Of a stretch of DNA of 64,000 nucleotides, positions 18,885 to 28,726 are shown one piece after another. The stretch comes from an uncultured Jannaschia sp. Lineage in GTDB: Bacteria > Pseudomonadota > Alphaproteobacteria > Rhodobacterales > Rhodobacteraceae. The DNA lies in the NCBI RefSeq assembly GCF_947494025.1, contig NZ_CANLTQ010000002.1, positions 248,001 to 312,000 on the forward strand, given 5' to 3'. Position 1 is the first letter of the stretch, and each line of letters opens with the position of its first letter. The translations under genes and the position numbers were made by a program. Under the pieces are notes generated by a model, which was given only the letters and a program-made list of their open reading frames with translations, had not been told where the DNA came from and made no database searches.

Positions 18885-19340
18885 ATGACCCGCCATTCCG
18901 AGACCCGAGAGCTGCCCTATACGGCGGACCAGATGTACGACCTCGTCGCCGACGTGGAACGCTATCCCGAATTCCTTCCCTGGACGGCCGCCGCGCGGAT
19001 CCGTTCGCGCGAGGGCGGCTCGGACGGCGAGGTAATGCTCGCCGACCTCGTCATCAGCTTTCGGGTGTTTCGGGAGAGCTTCGGCTCCAAGGTCACGCTT
19101 TGGCCTGCGGAAAAGCGGATCGAGACGGCCTATCTCGACGGGCCCTTCGACCATATGAACTCGGAGTGGCGGTTCGAGCCGACGGAGACCGGCTGCCGCG
19201 TGCATTTCTGGGTCGATTTCGCGTTCCGCAACAAACTCATCGGGCGCGTCGTGGGCAGCGTGTTCAATCAGGCGATGCAGCGCATCGTCGCGGCCTTCGA
19301 AAAGCGCGCGCGGGAGCTCTACGGACCGGCCGCCGCCTGA
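18885..19340 (+). CDS. COQ10/RatA-type START-domain protein
   Basis: A 151-residue SRPBCC (START-like) protein. [27 protein letters not shown] and the C-terminal [20 protein letters not shown] are hallmarks of the bacterial COQ10/RatA family, which binds ubiquinone in mitochondria (Coq10) or has been described as the RatA toxin in E. coli. In ubiquinone-using alphaproteobacteria a role in quinone handling is more likely; no antitoxin gene is adjacent. Its 3' end overlaps the convergent cinA-type gene by 22 bp. Confidence 0.87.
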   Translation: MTRHSETRELPYTADQMYDLVADVERYPEFLPWTAAARIRSREGGSDGEVMLADLVISFRVFRESFGSKVTLWPAEKRIETAYLDGPFDHMNSEWRFEPTETGCRVHFWVDFAFRNKLIGRVVGSVFNQAMQRIVAAFEKRARELYGPAAA

Positions 19341-19786
19341 AGCAGCGCGATGGCGTGATCGCGCGCCGCCCTCCGGACCGCGTCGCGGCCGAGCGCGCCG
19401 AACTCGACCGTTTCCGCCCGCACGCCGTTCGCGTCAGCCACGGCGAAGCAGACGCGGCCCTCCGGCTTGAACTCCGAGCCGCCGGGCCCCGCGATACCGG
19501 TGATCGCGACCGCGAGGCTTGCACCGGACCGCCCCTGCGCGCCGGCTGCCATCTCCCGGGCGACGCGTTCGGACACCGCGCCATGCTCGACGAGCGAGAC
19601 CTGCGCGACGCCGAGCTGCGACCGCTTGGCCGCGTTCGAATAGGTGACCGCCCCCCACAGGAACACGTCCGACGCGCCGGGCGGATCGGTCAGCGATGCC
19701 GCCACCATGCCGCCGGTGCAGCTTTCGGCCGTCGCGATCGTCAGACCGCGCTCGCGGCAGGTCTGCAGCAGCCGGGCGACGCTCAT
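19319..19786 (-). CDS. pncC: CinA C-terminal-domain nicotinamide-nucleotide amidohydrolase
   Basis: Stand-alone CinA C-terminal domain of 155 residues. [32 protein letters not shown] and [18 protein letters not shown] are the diagnostic motifs of PncC, which deamidates NMN to nicotinic acid mononucleotide in NAD recycling. The ATG overlaps the pgpA stop as ATGA, so ispDF, pgpA and this gene are read as one coupled operon. The 3' end overlaps the oppositely oriented COQ10-like gene by 22 bp. Confidence 0.9.
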   Translation of the reverse strand: MSVARLLQTCRERGLTIATAESCTGGMVAASLTDPPGASDVFLWGAVTYSNAAKRSQLGVAQVSLVEHGAVSERVAREMAAGAQGRSGASLAVAITGIAGPGGSEFKPEGRVCFAVADANGVRAETVEFGALGRDAVRRAARDHAIALLQAAAGP

Positions 19787-20262
19787 AGATGCGCCAGCCC
19801 CGCCAGCAGCACGACACCGCCCGCCGCCATCGCGCCGGCCACCGCGTCGTCCAGCATCACGCCCCAGACATCGTTCCGTCGATCCAGCCAACCCACCGGC
19901 CCCGGCTTCCAGATATCGAAGACCCGGAACAATACGAAGGCCACGATCCAGCCAGGCCAGAGCGCCGTCACCGGTACCCCCGCCGCCCAGGCCCCCCAGG
20001 CGACGGGCATCAGAGCGACCCATTGACCGAGGAGTTCGTCGATCACCACCTCCGACGGGTCGTGATCGGTTGCCCCGCGCGTCGCCACCGAGGTGGCCCA
20101 GTAGCCGACGGGCAGGACGAGGATCGCGAGGAGGGTGAAAAAGAACGGCCCGCCCTGCATGGCGAGCCAGCCGAGCGGCAGAGCGAGGAGCGACCCCCAT
20201 GTTCCAGACGCCGGCGTGAGCAGGCCGACATAGCCGAGAGTGGCAACGGCCTTCGCGATCAT
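19783..20262 (-). CDS. pgpA: Phosphatidylglycerophosphatase A
   Basis: Membrane phosphatase of 159 residues that makes phosphatidylglycerol from its phosphate. [20 protein letters not shown] and [19 protein letters not shown] are signature regions of PgpA, and [17 protein letters not shown] the second conserved block. Three to four membrane helices are visible. It overlaps ispDF upstream and the cinA-type gene downstream, each by 4 bp (ATGA). Confidence 0.92.
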   Translation of the reverse strand: MIAKAVATLGYVGLLTPASGTWGSLLALPLGWLAMQGGPFFFTLLAILVLPVGYWATSVATRGATDHDPSEVVIDELLGQWVALMPVAWGAWAAGVPVTALWPGWIVAFVLFRVFDIWKPGPVGWLDRRNDVWGVMLDDAVAGAMAAGGVVLLAGLAHL

Positions 20263-21383
20263 CGCGCCACCAGCGTCGCGGTGGCCATGCAGGCGATCCC
20301 CTCGCCGCGCCCCGCGAAGCCCAGCCGTTCCGTCGTGGTCGCCTTCACCGACACGCGCCCGATCTCCATCCCCGCAATCTCCGCCACCCGCGCCCGCATC
20401 GCCGCGGCGTGCGGGCCGACCTTCGGTTCCTCGCAGATCAGCGTGACATCGACATTGCCGATGGAGAAGCCTCGTTCCATGGCCAACGCAGCGGCATGCG
20501 CAAGGAACACGGCGCTGTCCATGCCCTTCCATTGCGGGTCGGAGGGCGGAAAATGACGACCGATATCACCTTCGGCCAAAGCGCCGTAGATGGCATCCGT
20601 CACCGTGTGCAGGCCGACATCGGCATCGGAATGGCCTCGCAAACCCCGACCATGCGGCACACGCACCCCGCAAAGCATGACGTGGTCGCCAGCCCCGAAC
20701 CCGTGCACGTCGAACCCGTTGCCTACGCGGACATCCATGCACCCCTCCCTGAACAGACGTTCCGCCCGGGCGAAATCCCCGGACGTGGTGATCTTCATCG
20801 CCGCCTCGTCGCCCGGCACGATGCGGACGGCAAGCCCCGCTGCAAGCGCCACGGCCACGTCGTCGGCAGCCTCGCCCGGATGGGCGGCATGCGCCGCGCG
20901 GATCGCCTCGGTCCGAAATCCCTGCGGCGTCTGCGCGCGCCAAAGCCCCGTCCGGTCGCGGATTTCGTCGACGATGCCGTCGCCCGCCCAGAGCGCGTCC
21001 GTCACCGCGAGGGCCGGGGCCGCGCCGTCCGCCGTTTCCAGAGCGTCCAGCACACGCCGTATCACGTCGTACGGCACGCTCGGTCGCGCGGCGTCGTGGA
21101 TCAGGACATGCGACGTTTCGATTGCCGCCAGCCCCGCCGCGACCGACGCCGCGCGCGTGGCGCCGCCCTCGACGAGCCGGACGCCCGGCGCCACCGCCTC
21201 CGCCAAGGCCCGGTCGTCGGGATGGATGACGATGACGACGTCCATCGCGTCGGCGAAGGCCGCCACGCTGCGGGCGAGGACCGGCCGCCCGGCGAGGTCG
21301 CGATACTGCTTGGGCGTTCCGCCACCCGCCCGCAGGCCGCGGCCCGCGGCGACGATCAGGGCGGTGAAGGTGGGAGGGGGCAT
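20259..21383 (-). CDS. ispDF: Bifunctional IspD/IspF isoprenoid synthesis enzyme
   Basis: A 374-residue fusion serving two steps of the MEP pathway. Residues 1 to about 215 are IspD (MEP cytidylyltransferase: [37 protein letters not shown]). About 218-374 are IspF (MECDP synthase: [11 protein letters not shown] with metal ligands [37 protein letters not shown]). Fusion of the two is common in alphaproteobacteria. The start at 21383 gives the conserved N-terminus. It is divergent from dusB. Confidence 0.95.
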   Translation of the reverse strand: MPPPTFTALIVAAGRGLRAGGGTPKQYRDLAGRPVLARSVAAFADAMDVVIVIHPDDRALAEAVAPGVRLVEGGATRAASVAAGLAAIETSHVLIHDAARPSVPYDVIRRVLDALETADGAAPALAVTDALWAGDGIVDEIRDRTGLWRAQTPQGFRTEAIRAAHAAHPGEAADDVAVALAAGLAVRIVPGDEAAMKITTSGDFARAERLFREGCMDVRVGNGFDVHGFGAGDHVMLCGVRVPHGRGLRGHSDADVGLHTVTDAIYGALAEGDIGRHFPPSDPQWKGMDSAVFLAHAAALAMERGFSIGNVDVTLICEEPKVGPHAAAMRARVAEIAGMEIGRVSVKATTTERLGFAGRGEGIACMATATLVAR

Positions 21384-21463
21384 GCACGCTCCGTTCCGGC
21401 GGACGCCCCGTCCTAGCGATCCGCCCCGGAGGTGACAACCGGACGGGCCGGGCACTGGCGGTT

Positions 21464-21480
21464 TGCCCAACTTTTGGGCA
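21464..21480. promoter_or_regulatory. 17-bp inverted repeat upstream of dusB-ntrBC
   Basis: TGCCCAACTTTTGGGCA: perfect 7-bp arms around CTT, 95 bp before the dusB start and 81 bp before the ispDF start. It resembles an operator for a dimeric regulator. E. coli-type NtrC sites have the form GCAC-N7-GTGC, so similarity is only general; which protein binds is unknown. Confidence 0.45.
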
Positions 21481-21575
21481 TATCCCGGATTGGACGCTCT
21501 CCGTCCGCGGCATCACCCTGCCAGTGCCGACACCGCCCCCGTAGGACTGCTGCGACCAGCCCGGAAACACAGCAT

Positions 21576-22580
21576 ATGCCGAAAAAACCCGCGGATACCA
21601 TCGACCCCCGCCTTAAGGCGCTCGGCCTGCGCAGTCCGGTCGTCCTTGCGCCCATGGCGGGCATCACGGATCTGCCGACACGCCTGCTTGTCGCGTCATT
21701 CGGCGCAGGGCTCGTCGTTTCGGAAATGGTGGCGAGTCGCGAGATGGTGGAGGCCAAGCCGTCCGTCCGCGACCGGGCCGAACTCGGCGCGGACGTGGCC
21801 GGAACGGCGGTCCAGATCGCGGGGCGGGATGCGTTCTGGATGGCGGAAGCGGCGAAGACGCTGGCCGGGCAGGGCGCCCGGATCATCGACATCAACATGG
21901 GTTGCCCGGCGAAGAAGGTGACCGGCGGGCTGTCCGGCTCGGCGCTCCTGCGCGACCACGACCATGCCCTGCGCCTGATCGCGGCGGTGGTGCGCGCCGT
22001 CGACGTGCCGGTGACGCTCAAGACGCGGCTGGGCTGGGACGACGACAGCCGGGATACCGCGGCCCTGGCCGTCCGCGCGGAAGCGGCCGGTGTGCGATTG
22101 CTGACGATCCACGGCCGGACCCGGTGTCAGTTCTACCGCGGCCGGGCCGACTGGGCCGCGATCGCGCCGATCGCCCGCGCCGTCTCGATCCCCGTTCTGG
22201 CGAACGGCGACATCACCGACGCCGCGACCGCCCGCGCGGCCCTTGCAATGTCGGGCGCCGCCGGCGTGATGATCGGGCGCGGCGCACAGGGAAGGCCTTG
22301 GGCCCTTGCCGGGGTCACGCATGCGCTCGGCCACGGTCCGCGACCGGACATACCGTCGGGCGAGGCGCTGGCTCGCATGGTCGCCCGCCACCACGCGTCC
22401 ATCGTGGCGTTCTACGGGTCGGAACTCGGCGGGCGCGTCGCGCGGAAGCATCTCGGCTGGTACATGGACGATGCGGGCACACCGCCGGCGCTCCGCAAGC
22501 GGGTACTCACATCCCCGCCGGACGATGTGGCTGCGCTGCTGCCCGAAGCGCTCGCCGTTCGCGAACGCCGCGCGGCATGA
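21576..22580 (+). CDS. dusB: tRNA-dihydrouridine synthase DusB (NifR3)
   Basis: FMN-dependent tRNA-dihydrouridine synthase of 334 residues. VVLAPMAGITDLPTRLLVAS (FMN barrel start), INMGCPAKKVTGGLSGSAL (catalytic Cys), LKTRLGW and TIHGRTRCQFYRGRADW are diagnostic. As nifR3 it leads the nifR3-ntrB-ntrC operon of Rhodobacter. Its stop overlaps the ntrB start (ATGA). The start chosen at 21576 gives MPKKPADTIDPRLKALGL; upstream in-frame codons run across the palindrome and promoter region. Confidence 0.93.
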   Translation: MPKKPADTIDPRLKALGLRSPVVLAPMAGITDLPTRLLVASFGAGLVVSEMVASREMVEAKPSVRDRAELGADVAGTAVQIAGRDAFWMAEAAKTLAGQGARIIDINMGCPAKKVTGGLSGSALLRDHDHALRLIAAVVRAVDVPVTLKTRLGWDDDSRDTAALAVRAEAAGVRLLTIHGRTRCQFYRGRADWAAIAPIARAVSIPVLANGDITDAATARAALAMSGAAGVMIGRGAQGRPWALAGVTHALGHGPRPDIPSGEALARMVARHHASIVAFYGSELGGRVARKHLGWYMDDAGTPPALRKRVLTSPPDDVAALLPEALAVRERRAA

Positions 22581-23653
22581 GGGATCCCGACATCTGGCAG
22601 GCACTGCCGATGCCGGCGCTCGTCATCGGGCCCGACGATCGCATCGTCGCGGCGAACGGGCCGGCGGAGGGTTTCCTGAACCGCTCCGCCCGCGCATTGG
22701 AGGGTGCGATCCTGCCCGCGCTGCTGTCGGTCGAGGGCGGGCTCGCCAATGTCGTGGCGCGGGTACGGGCGCGCGAGTCGCCCATCACGCTGCACGACAC
22801 CGCCCTGCGGATCGGCACCGCGCCGGATCTGCGCTGCGACCTGCATCTCGCACCGCTCGGCGGCGACATTCTCCTTCTGATCTCGCCACAGGATGTCGCG
22901 GCCCGGCTCGACCGCGCCGAACAATCGCGCAGCGTCGCCCGCTCGGCCGTCGGCATGGCCGAGATGCTGGCCCACGAGATCAAGAACCCGCTCGCGGGCA
23001 TCACCGGCGCCGCCCAGCTCATCGGCATGAACCTCGCCGGCGAGGACCTCGAGCTGACCGAGCTCATCGTCGCGGAAAGCCGGCGGATCGTGAAGCTTCT
23101 CGAACAGGTGGAGCGGTTCGGCGACCATCGCGCGTTCGAGTGCCGGGCCGTGAACCTGCACGACGTGCTCGACCGCGCCTGCCGCTCCGCCATGGTCGGC
23201 TTCGCGTCGCGCATGACCCTGATCGAGGATTACGACCCGTCGCTTCCGCCCGCATGGGGGGATGCGGACCAGCTTTTGCAGGTCGTCCTAAACCTACTGA
23301 AGAACGCGGCGGAAGCATCGATGTGGTCGGGGAAAATAACCATCCGGACCTTCTACGACATGTCTCTGCGCGTGCGCCGGCGGGACGGCACCGACGGCGC
23401 CGTTCCCCTGCAGGTGGAGATAGCGGATGACGGACCGGGCATTCCCGCGGAGATCGCAGACAACCTGTTCGAGCCATTCGTATCGGGCCGGGAGAACGGT
23501 ACCGGGCTCGGCCTCGCATTGGCATCGAAGATCGTCCACGAGCATGACGGCTGGATCACGGTGGATTCGCATCCGGGACGGACCGTTTTCCGCATCTCCC
23601 TGCCGCGCGCGCTGACGGACCTGAAGAGCGACGCACAACGGGTTGAGGGATAA
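22577..23653 (+). CDS. ntrB: Nitrogen regulation sensor histidine kinase NtrB
   Basis: Cytoplasmic PAS-HisKA-HATPase kinase of 358 residues. The PAS domain covers about residues 1-115 and the phospho-acceptor His lies in [18 protein letters not shown] at about residue 132. The ATPase boxes are N ([13 protein letters not shown]), G1 (ADDGPGIP) and G2 ([13 protein letters not shown]). It phosphorylates or dephosphorylates NtrC according to nitrogen status through PII (family knowledge). It is coupled to dusB by a 4-bp overlap and followed by ntrC after 2 bases. Confidence 0.95.
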   Translation: MRDPDIWQALPMPALVIGPDDRIVAANGPAEGFLNRSARALEGAILPALLSVEGGLANVVARVRARESPITLHDTALRIGTAPDLRCDLHLAPLGGDILLLISPQDVAARLDRAEQSRSVARSAVGMAEMLAHEIKNPLAGITGAAQLIGMNLAGEDLELTELIVAESRRIVKLLEQVERFGDHRAFECRAVNLHDVLDRACRSAMVGFASRMTLIEDYDPSLPPAWGDADQLLQVVLNLLKNAAEASMWSGKITIRTFYDMSLRVRRRDGTDGAVPLQVEIADDGPGIPAEIADNLFEPFVSGRENGTGLGLALASKIVHEHDGWITVDSHPGRTVFRISLPRALTDLKSDAQRVEG

Positions 23654-23655
23654 CG

Positions 23656-25017
23656 ATGGACGGCACGATCCTGGTCGCCGATGACGACCGCACGATCCGA
23701 ACGGTCCTGACGCAGGCGCTGACGCGGGCCGGCTGCAAGGTGCATGCGACCGCATCGCTCGACACGCTCCTGCGGTGGGCGGAGGAGGGCAAGGGCGATC
23801 TCGCGATCACCGACGTCGTCATGCCCGACGGCAACGGGCTGGAGATGCTGCCGCGGCTGGCGGAGCTGCGGCCGGACCTGCCGGTGATCGTGATCTCCGC
23901 GCAGAACACGATCATGACCGCCGTCCAGGCCGCCGAGGCCGAGGCGTTCGACTACCTGCCCAAGCCCTTCGACCTGCCGGATCTGATGAAGCGCGCCGCG
24001 CAGGCGCTGAACGAGCGCAACAAGGCCGCCGCGCCTCGAACGGAGACCGAGCGCGCGGACGACCTTCCGCTGATCGGACGGACCCCGCTGATGCAGGCGC
24101 TCTACCGTCTCATCGCGCGAGTAATGAACACCGACCTGCCGGTCCTGATCCAGGGCGAGAGCGGCACCGGAAAGTCGCTGATCGCCCGGGCGATCCACAA
24201 TCTCGGGGATCGTCGCGCCCTGCCGTTCGTCGTCGCGACCGGCGCCGATTTCGAGGGCAACGACGGCCCGTCGGAGCTTTTGTCGCGGGCGCGGGGCGGC
24301 ACGATCCTCTTCGACGAGTTCGGCGATCTGGGCCTCGATGCGCAGGCGCGGGCCGCACGGCTGATCGACGGTCTCGACGGGTCGGGGCCGCGGCTGATGG
24401 CCACGACGCAGCGGGACCCCGGCCCCCGGCTTGACGCCGGGGCGGGGAGCGTCCGGTCCGACCTCTACTACCGCTTGGCCGGGGCGCAGATCGACGTGCC
24501 GCCGCTTCGCGCGCGCGTCGACGACATCCCGCTTCTGGCAACGCATTTCCTGCATCGCGTCGAGCGCGACGGCGCCGCCGTGCGTCGGTTCTCGACCGAA
24601 GCCACGGATCTGCTGCGCGCCCATCCGTGGCCCGGCAACGTGCGGCAACTCGAGAATGTGACCCGTTGGCTCGTCGCCACCGCCCCTGCGGAGGAAATCA
24701 CGCGGCTCGAACTGGAGGCCGTGCTTGGCCCCGCCGCCGCGGGACCGAAGGCGGCGCGCGCGACCGACGACCTGTCGGAATCCGTGCGGGCGCATTTGCA
24801 ACGGTATTTCGATCTGCAAGGCGGCCAGCTTCCGCCCGCGGGCCTGCATGCCCGCGTCCTGCGCGAGGTGGAAGCGCCGCTGATCGGGATCGCGCTCGAC
24901 GCGACCGGCGGCAATCAGGCACGTTGCGCGGACCTGCTCGGGATCAACCGCAATACGTTGCGAAAGAAGATCATCGACCTCGATATCCTCGTGACACGAC
25001 GACGCAAGATGATGTAA
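23656..25017 (+). CDS. ntrC: Nitrogen regulation response regulator NtrC lacking the GAFTGA loop
   Basis: Response regulator of 453 residues. Receiver domain about 1-120 with phospho-Asp D53 ([10 protein letters not shown]). AAA+ domain about 138-365 with Walker A GESGTGKS (167-174), Walker B LFDE (218-221) and R-finger region. Fis-type helix-turn-helix at the C-terminus ([20 protein letters not shown]). Between SELL and the Walker B strand only a few residues are left (SRARGG); the loop that normally carries GAFTGA is absent. Rhodobacter capsulatus NtrC likewise lacks GAFTGA and activates sigma70-type promoters without sigma54, and the same is inferred here. Confidence 0.95.
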   Translation: MDGTILVADDDRTIRTVLTQALTRAGCKVHATASLDTLLRWAEEGKGDLAITDVVMPDGNGLEMLPRLAELRPDLPVIVISAQNTIMTAVQAAEAEAFDYLPKPFDLPDLMKRAAQALNERNKAAAPRTETERADDLPLIGRTPLMQALYRLIARVMNTDLPVLIQGESGTGKSLIARAIHNLGDRRALPFVVATGADFEGNDGPSELLSRARGGTILFDEFGDLGLDAQARAARLIDGLDGSGPRLMATTQRDPGPRLDAGAGSVRSDLYYRLAGAQIDVPPLRARVDDIPLLATHFLHRVERDGAAVRRFSTEATDLLRAHPWPGNVRQLENVTRWLVATAPAEEITRLELEAVLGPAAAGPKAARATDDLSESVRAHLQRYFDLQGGQLPPAGLHARVLREVEAPLIGIALDATGGNQARCADLLGINRNTLRKKIIDLDILVTRRRKMM

Positions 25018-25092
25018 ACGCGTCACACGCGTTGCAGATCGGGAACAACCCGGCGTGAGCGGCGTGAGGTAGGACATTGATACGAGGCAATC

Positions 25093-27318
25093 TTGCGGTC
25101 TTCCGCCCCAACGGCCGACCTGTTGTCGCGCAGTTTCCTCTGGAGCGGCCGGCGCGATGTGCAATCCGTCCTGACGGTCACGCTCGTCGTGCTTGGGCCG
25201 CTCCTGGTGATCGTGACCTTTCTCACGCTCGACCTGCGCGGCCCGGGCGGCGAGTACGGCTGGCTGCGCGCGGTCCTGCTGGGCGATCTCGTCTACATCC
25301 TCGCCATCGCCGCGTTGGTCGTGCGGCGCCTGACGAGCATGATCTCCGCGCGCCGGGCCCGCTCCGCCGGGTCGCAGCTGCATCTGCGCCTCACCGGGGT
25401 CTTCACCGGCATCGCGCTGATCCCCACGGTGCTCACGGCCGTCTTCGCCACGGTGACGATCAATATCGGTCTGGAAGGGTGGTTCTCCGACCGGGTCCGC
25501 AACGCCCTCGGAAATTCGGTTGAAGCCGCGCAGGCCTATGCGCAGGAGCATCGCGACGGGCTGACGGAGGATGCCCGGGCGCTGGCCGGTTATCTCGACG
25601 TCGCGAAGCGCGCGTCCTTCTTCATGGCCGACGGCGACCTGCGGGAGCTGCTGGGACAGGGGCAGGAGCTCGTGCAGCGGGGGCTGGAGGAGGCCTTCGT
25701 GATCGACGGCACGGGCGAGATCCGGGCGCGGGGCGAGAGCTCCTACCTGTTCGACTTCGAGCCGTTGACCCCGGAGCAGCTCGCGCGGGCGCGCGACGGG
25801 GCGATCATCCTGGTCGAGGACAAGGAGATCAACGAGTTCCGCGTCCTCCTCAAGCTGCAGAACTATGCCGACCGCTATCTCTACGTTACCCGGACGGTGG
25901 ACGGCGAGATCCTCGAACTGCTCGACGAGACCGAGGCGACGGCGCAGCTCTACCAGCAACTCGAGCGCGACCGCGGGCGGCTCCTGTTCGAGTTCGGCCT
26001 GCTTTATCTCGGCTTCGCGCTGATCCTCATTCTCGCCGCGACCTGGGCCGGGCTGTGGTTCGCGGAGCGGCTGTCGCGGCCGGTGGGCCGGCTTGCCGGG
26101 GCGGCGCAGAGGGTCGGGCAGGGCGATCTCGACGTGCGTGTCCGGGAGGAGGCGGGCGACGACGAGATCGCCATGCTGGGCCGCATCTTCAATCAGATGA
26201 CGCGACAGCTGAAGGGCCAGCGCGACGCGCTCGTCGAGACCAATATGCAGACGGAACGGCGGCGGCGGCTCTTCGACTCGGTGCTGGGTTCGGTGACGGC
26301 GGGGGTGATCGGGCTGGACGCGGAAGGTCGGATCGACTTCATGAACCGCTCGGCGCAGCGGCTCCTCCGGCTCGACGACGACCGCGACGGCGACACGCTG
26401 GCGCAGGTGGTGCCGGAATATCGCGATCTCTTCGACCGCCTCCGGGAAACCGGCGCCGAGACGATGCAGGAGGAGGTCCGGCTGGCGCGCGGGGGCAAGC
26501 TCGAAAGCCTGCTCGTTCGGATCGCCACCCGCGCCGGCGAGGACGGCGCGCCCGAGGGTTACGTCGTGGCCTTCGACGACGTGACCGACCTTGTCTCCGC
26601 GCAGCGCATGGCGGCCTGGGGCGACGTGGCGCGGCGCATCGCGCACGAGATCAAGAACCCGCTGACCCCGATCCAGCTTTCGGCGCAGCGCGTGAACCGG
26701 CGCTTCGGCCGCGAGCTCGCTCCCGAAAGTGCCGCCAAGCTCGCCGAGCTGACCGACGTGATCGTCCGGCAGACCAACGACCTGCGCCGCATCGTCGACG
26801 AGTTCTCCAAGTTCGCACGTATGCCGGTCCCCGAGCGCCGTCGCGGCGACCTGGCCGCGCTGCTACGCGAGACCGTGACGCTGCAACGCGCGGCGCTCGA
26901 TCCCGTCGAGATGGTGGCGGAGATTCCCGACGGGCCCGTCGCCGCCGAGTTCGACCTGACGATGATGGGACAGGCCTTCACGAACCTGATCAAGAACGCC
27001 GGCGAAGCCATTGAATCCCGGCAGGAGGAAGCGAATGCGGACGTCCCGCGCCGGGTCGCCGTGACAATGGAGCCGGGGGAGACGCATATCGAGATCCGCA
27101 TCGCGGATACCGGCATCGGTCTGCCCGCGGACCGCGCCCGCCTGTTCGAGCCCTACGTCACGACCCGCGACAAGGGCACGGGGCTCGGCCTGCCGATCGT
27201 CAAGAAAATCGTCGAGGAGCACGGCGGCACGCTGGAGCTGCGGGACGCGGCGCCCGACCCGACGGGACATAAAGGAGCGGAGGCCGTCGTAAGGCTTCCC
27301 CGCATAGAGGAGCAGTGA
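25093..27318 (+). CDS. ntrY: Nitrogen regulation sensor histidine kinase NtrY
   Basis: Membrane-bound kinase of 741 residues. Three N-terminal hydrophobic segments (about 25-47, 57-77, 98-120) precede an extracytoplasmic sensing region, a further helix (about 296-322), HAMP, PAS (about 385-490), HisKA with His in [20 protein letters not shown], and an HATPase domain (FTNLIKNAGEAIES, ADTGIGLPADR, GTGLGLPIVKKIV). A stop codon at 25078-25080 and the lack of any nearby ATG make TTG at 25093, with GAGG 5 bases upstream, the only credible start. One base separates its stop from ntrX. Confidence 0.93.
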   Translation: MRSSAPTADLLSRSFLWSGRRDVQSVLTVTLVVLGPLLVIVTFLTLDLRGPGGEYGWLRAVLLGDLVYILAIAALVVRRLTSMISARRARSAGSQLHLRLTGVFTGIALIPTVLTAVFATVTINIGLEGWFSDRVRNALGNSVEAAQAYAQEHRDGLTEDARALAGYLDVAKRASFFMADGDLRELLGQGQELVQRGLEEAFVIDGTGEIRARGESSYLFDFEPLTPEQLARARDGAIILVEDKEINEFRVLLKLQNYADRYLYVTRTVDGEILELLDETEATAQLYQQLERDRGRLLFEFGLLYLGFALILILAATWAGLWFAERLSRPVGRLAGAAQRVGQGDLDVRVREEAGDDEIAMLGRIFNQMTRQLKGQRDALVETNMQTERRRRLFDSVLGSVTAGVIGLDAEGRIDFMNRSAQRLLRLDDDRDGDTLAQVVPEYRDLFDRLRETGAETMQEEVRLARGGKLESLLVRIATRAGEDGAPEGYVVAFDDVTDLVSAQRMAAWGDVARRIAHEIKNPLTPIQLSAQRVNRRFGRELAPESAAKLAELTDVIVRQTNDLRRIVDEFSKFARMPVPERRRGDLAALLRETVTLQRAALDPVEMVAEIPDGPVAAEFDLTMMGQAFTNLIKNAGEAIESRQEEANADVPRRVAVTMEPGETHIEIRIADTGIGLPADRARLFEPYVTTRDKGTGLGLPIVKKIVEEHGGTLELRDAAPDPTGHKGAEAVVRLPRIEEQ

Positions 27319-27319
27319 C

Positions 27320-28714
27320 ATGGGCGACATTCTGATCACCGACGACGAGGCCGACATCCGTAGCCTCATCTCGGACATCCTGGAGGACGAAGGGTACACC
27401 TGCCGCACGGCCGGGACCGCCGAGGCCTGCATGGCCGCCCTCGCGGAGGAGCCGCCGGCGGCGATGATCCTCGATATATGGCTCAAGGACAGTGACATGG
27501 ACGGGATCGACATCCTGAAGTCGGTCCGCCGCTCGCATCCCGATATTCCGATCATCATCATCTCGGGGCACGGCAACATCGAGATCGCGGTCGCGGCCAT
27601 CAAGCAGGGCGCGTACGACTATATCGAGAAGCCGTTCAACATCGACCAGCTCATGGTCGTCATCACACGCGCGATGGAAACGGCGCGCCTCAGGCAGGAG
27701 AACAGCGAGCTTCGCCGCAAGGACGCCGCCTCGGCCGAGATGATCGGGCAGTCGGCCGCCTACAAGATGCTGGTGGGGCACTTGAAGAAGGTGATGAACT
27801 CCAACAGCCGCGTCATGCTGACCGGGCCCGCGGGCGCGGGCAAGGAGGTCGCGGCGCGCTACATCCATGCCAAGTCGAGCCGCGCCCACGCCCCCTTCGT
27901 CACGATCTCCTCCGCCTCGATCGAGCCGGAGCGGATGGAGACGGTGCTGTTCGGGCGCGAGAGCCCGGAAAAGGGCATCGAGCAGGGAATGCTCGAGCAG
28001 GCGCACGAGGGGGTGATCTATTTCGACGAGATCGCGGACATGCCGCTCGGCACGCAGTCGAAGATCCTTCGCGTCCTCGTCGAGCAGGCCTTCACCCGCG
28101 TCGGCGGCACCGAGAAGATCCGCGTCGACCTGCGGGTCATCTCCTCGACCAACCGTGAGCTGACGCAGGAGATCCGCGCGGGCCGGTTCCGCGAGGAGCT
28201 CTACCACCGTCTCAACGTGGTCCCGATCGCAGTGCCCTCGCTGGAGGAGCGGCGCGATGACATTCCGGTGCTGGCCAACCATTTCATCTCCGCGCTCAAC
28301 AAGGTGCAGGGACTGCCGCTGCGGGCGCTCTCCGACGAGACCAGCGCGCTTCTGCAGACGATGCGCTGGCCCGGCAACGTGCGCCAACTCCGCAACGTGA
28401 TCGAGCGGGTGCTGATCCTTGGCGACGGGACCGGGCCGATCGAGCCGAGCGAGCTTCCGAACCCCTCCGACGGCGGGACGGACGGGGGTGAGATGACGCT
28501 GTCGGGCTCCCTCGCCTCACTGCCGCTGCGCGACGCGCGCGAACTCTTCGAGCGGCAATACCTGATGACGCAGATCAACCGGTTCGGCGGCAACATCTCC
28601 CGCACGGCGAACTTTGTCGGGATGGAACGGTCGGCCCTCCATCGAAAGCTGAAGTCGCTGGGCGTGGTGACGACGACGCGGGGCGGCGCGCGGGTGGCGC
28701 GGGTGGACGACTAA
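27320..28714 (+). CDS. ntrX: Nitrogen regulation response regulator NtrX
   Basis: Response regulator of 464 residues. Receiver with phospho-Asp D52 (ILDIWLKD). AAA+ domain with GPAGAGKEV in place of the usual Walker A consensus and IYFDEIADMP as Walker B. A C-terminal Fis-type helix-turn-helix follows (NISRTANFVGMERSALHRKL). The GAFTGA motif is replaced by GRESPEKGIEQG, so sigma54 contact is unlikely. Walker A reads G-x4-GKE rather than GKS/T, which may weaken ATP binding. The stop codon TAA overlaps the terminal TA of the IS630 relic; without the insertion it would be TAG. Confidence 0.95.
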   Translation: MGDILITDDEADIRSLISDILEDEGYTCRTAGTAEACMAALAEEPPAAMILDIWLKDSDMDGIDILKSVRRSHPDIPIIIISGHGNIEIAVAAIKQGAYDYIEKPFNIDQLMVVITRAMETARLRQENSELRRKDAASAEMIGQSAAYKMLVGHLKKVMNSNSRVMLTGPAGAGKEVAARYIHAKSSRAHAPFVTISSASIEPERMETVLFGRESPEKGIEQGMLEQAHEGVIYFDEIADMPLGTQSKILRVLVEQAFTRVGGTEKIRVDLRVISSTNRELTQEIRAGRFREELYHRLNVVPIAVPSLEERRDDIPVLANHFISALNKVQGLPLRALSDETSALLQTMRWPGNVRQLRNVIERVLILGDGTGPIEPSELPNPSDGGTDGGEMTLSGSLASLPLRDARELFERQYLMTQINRFGGNISRTANFVGMERSALHRKLKSLGVVTTTRGGARVARVDD

Positions 28715-28724
28715 ACCGGTCTGC
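28712..28724 (-). repeat. Right terminal inverted repeat of the IS630 relic
   Basis: TAAACCGGTCTGC on the plus strand, matching the left terminal repeat (reverse complement of 29509-29521) at 11 of 13 positions. It begins with TA, the dinucleotide duplicated by IS630-family elements, and its TAA is the ntrX stop codon. Confidence 0.7.
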
Positions 28725-28726
28725 GT

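Noticed and set aside
18885-19340. RatA as half of a toxin-antitoxin pair
   Set aside because: No adjacent RatB/RnfH-type gene; COQ10-like function is more likely in this group.
23353-26646. A 1097-codon open frame on the minus strand opposite ntrC and ntrY
   Set aside because: Antisense shadow of ntrB-ntrC-ntrY; composition Arg/Asp/Gly-rich as expected from complementing GC-rich codons.
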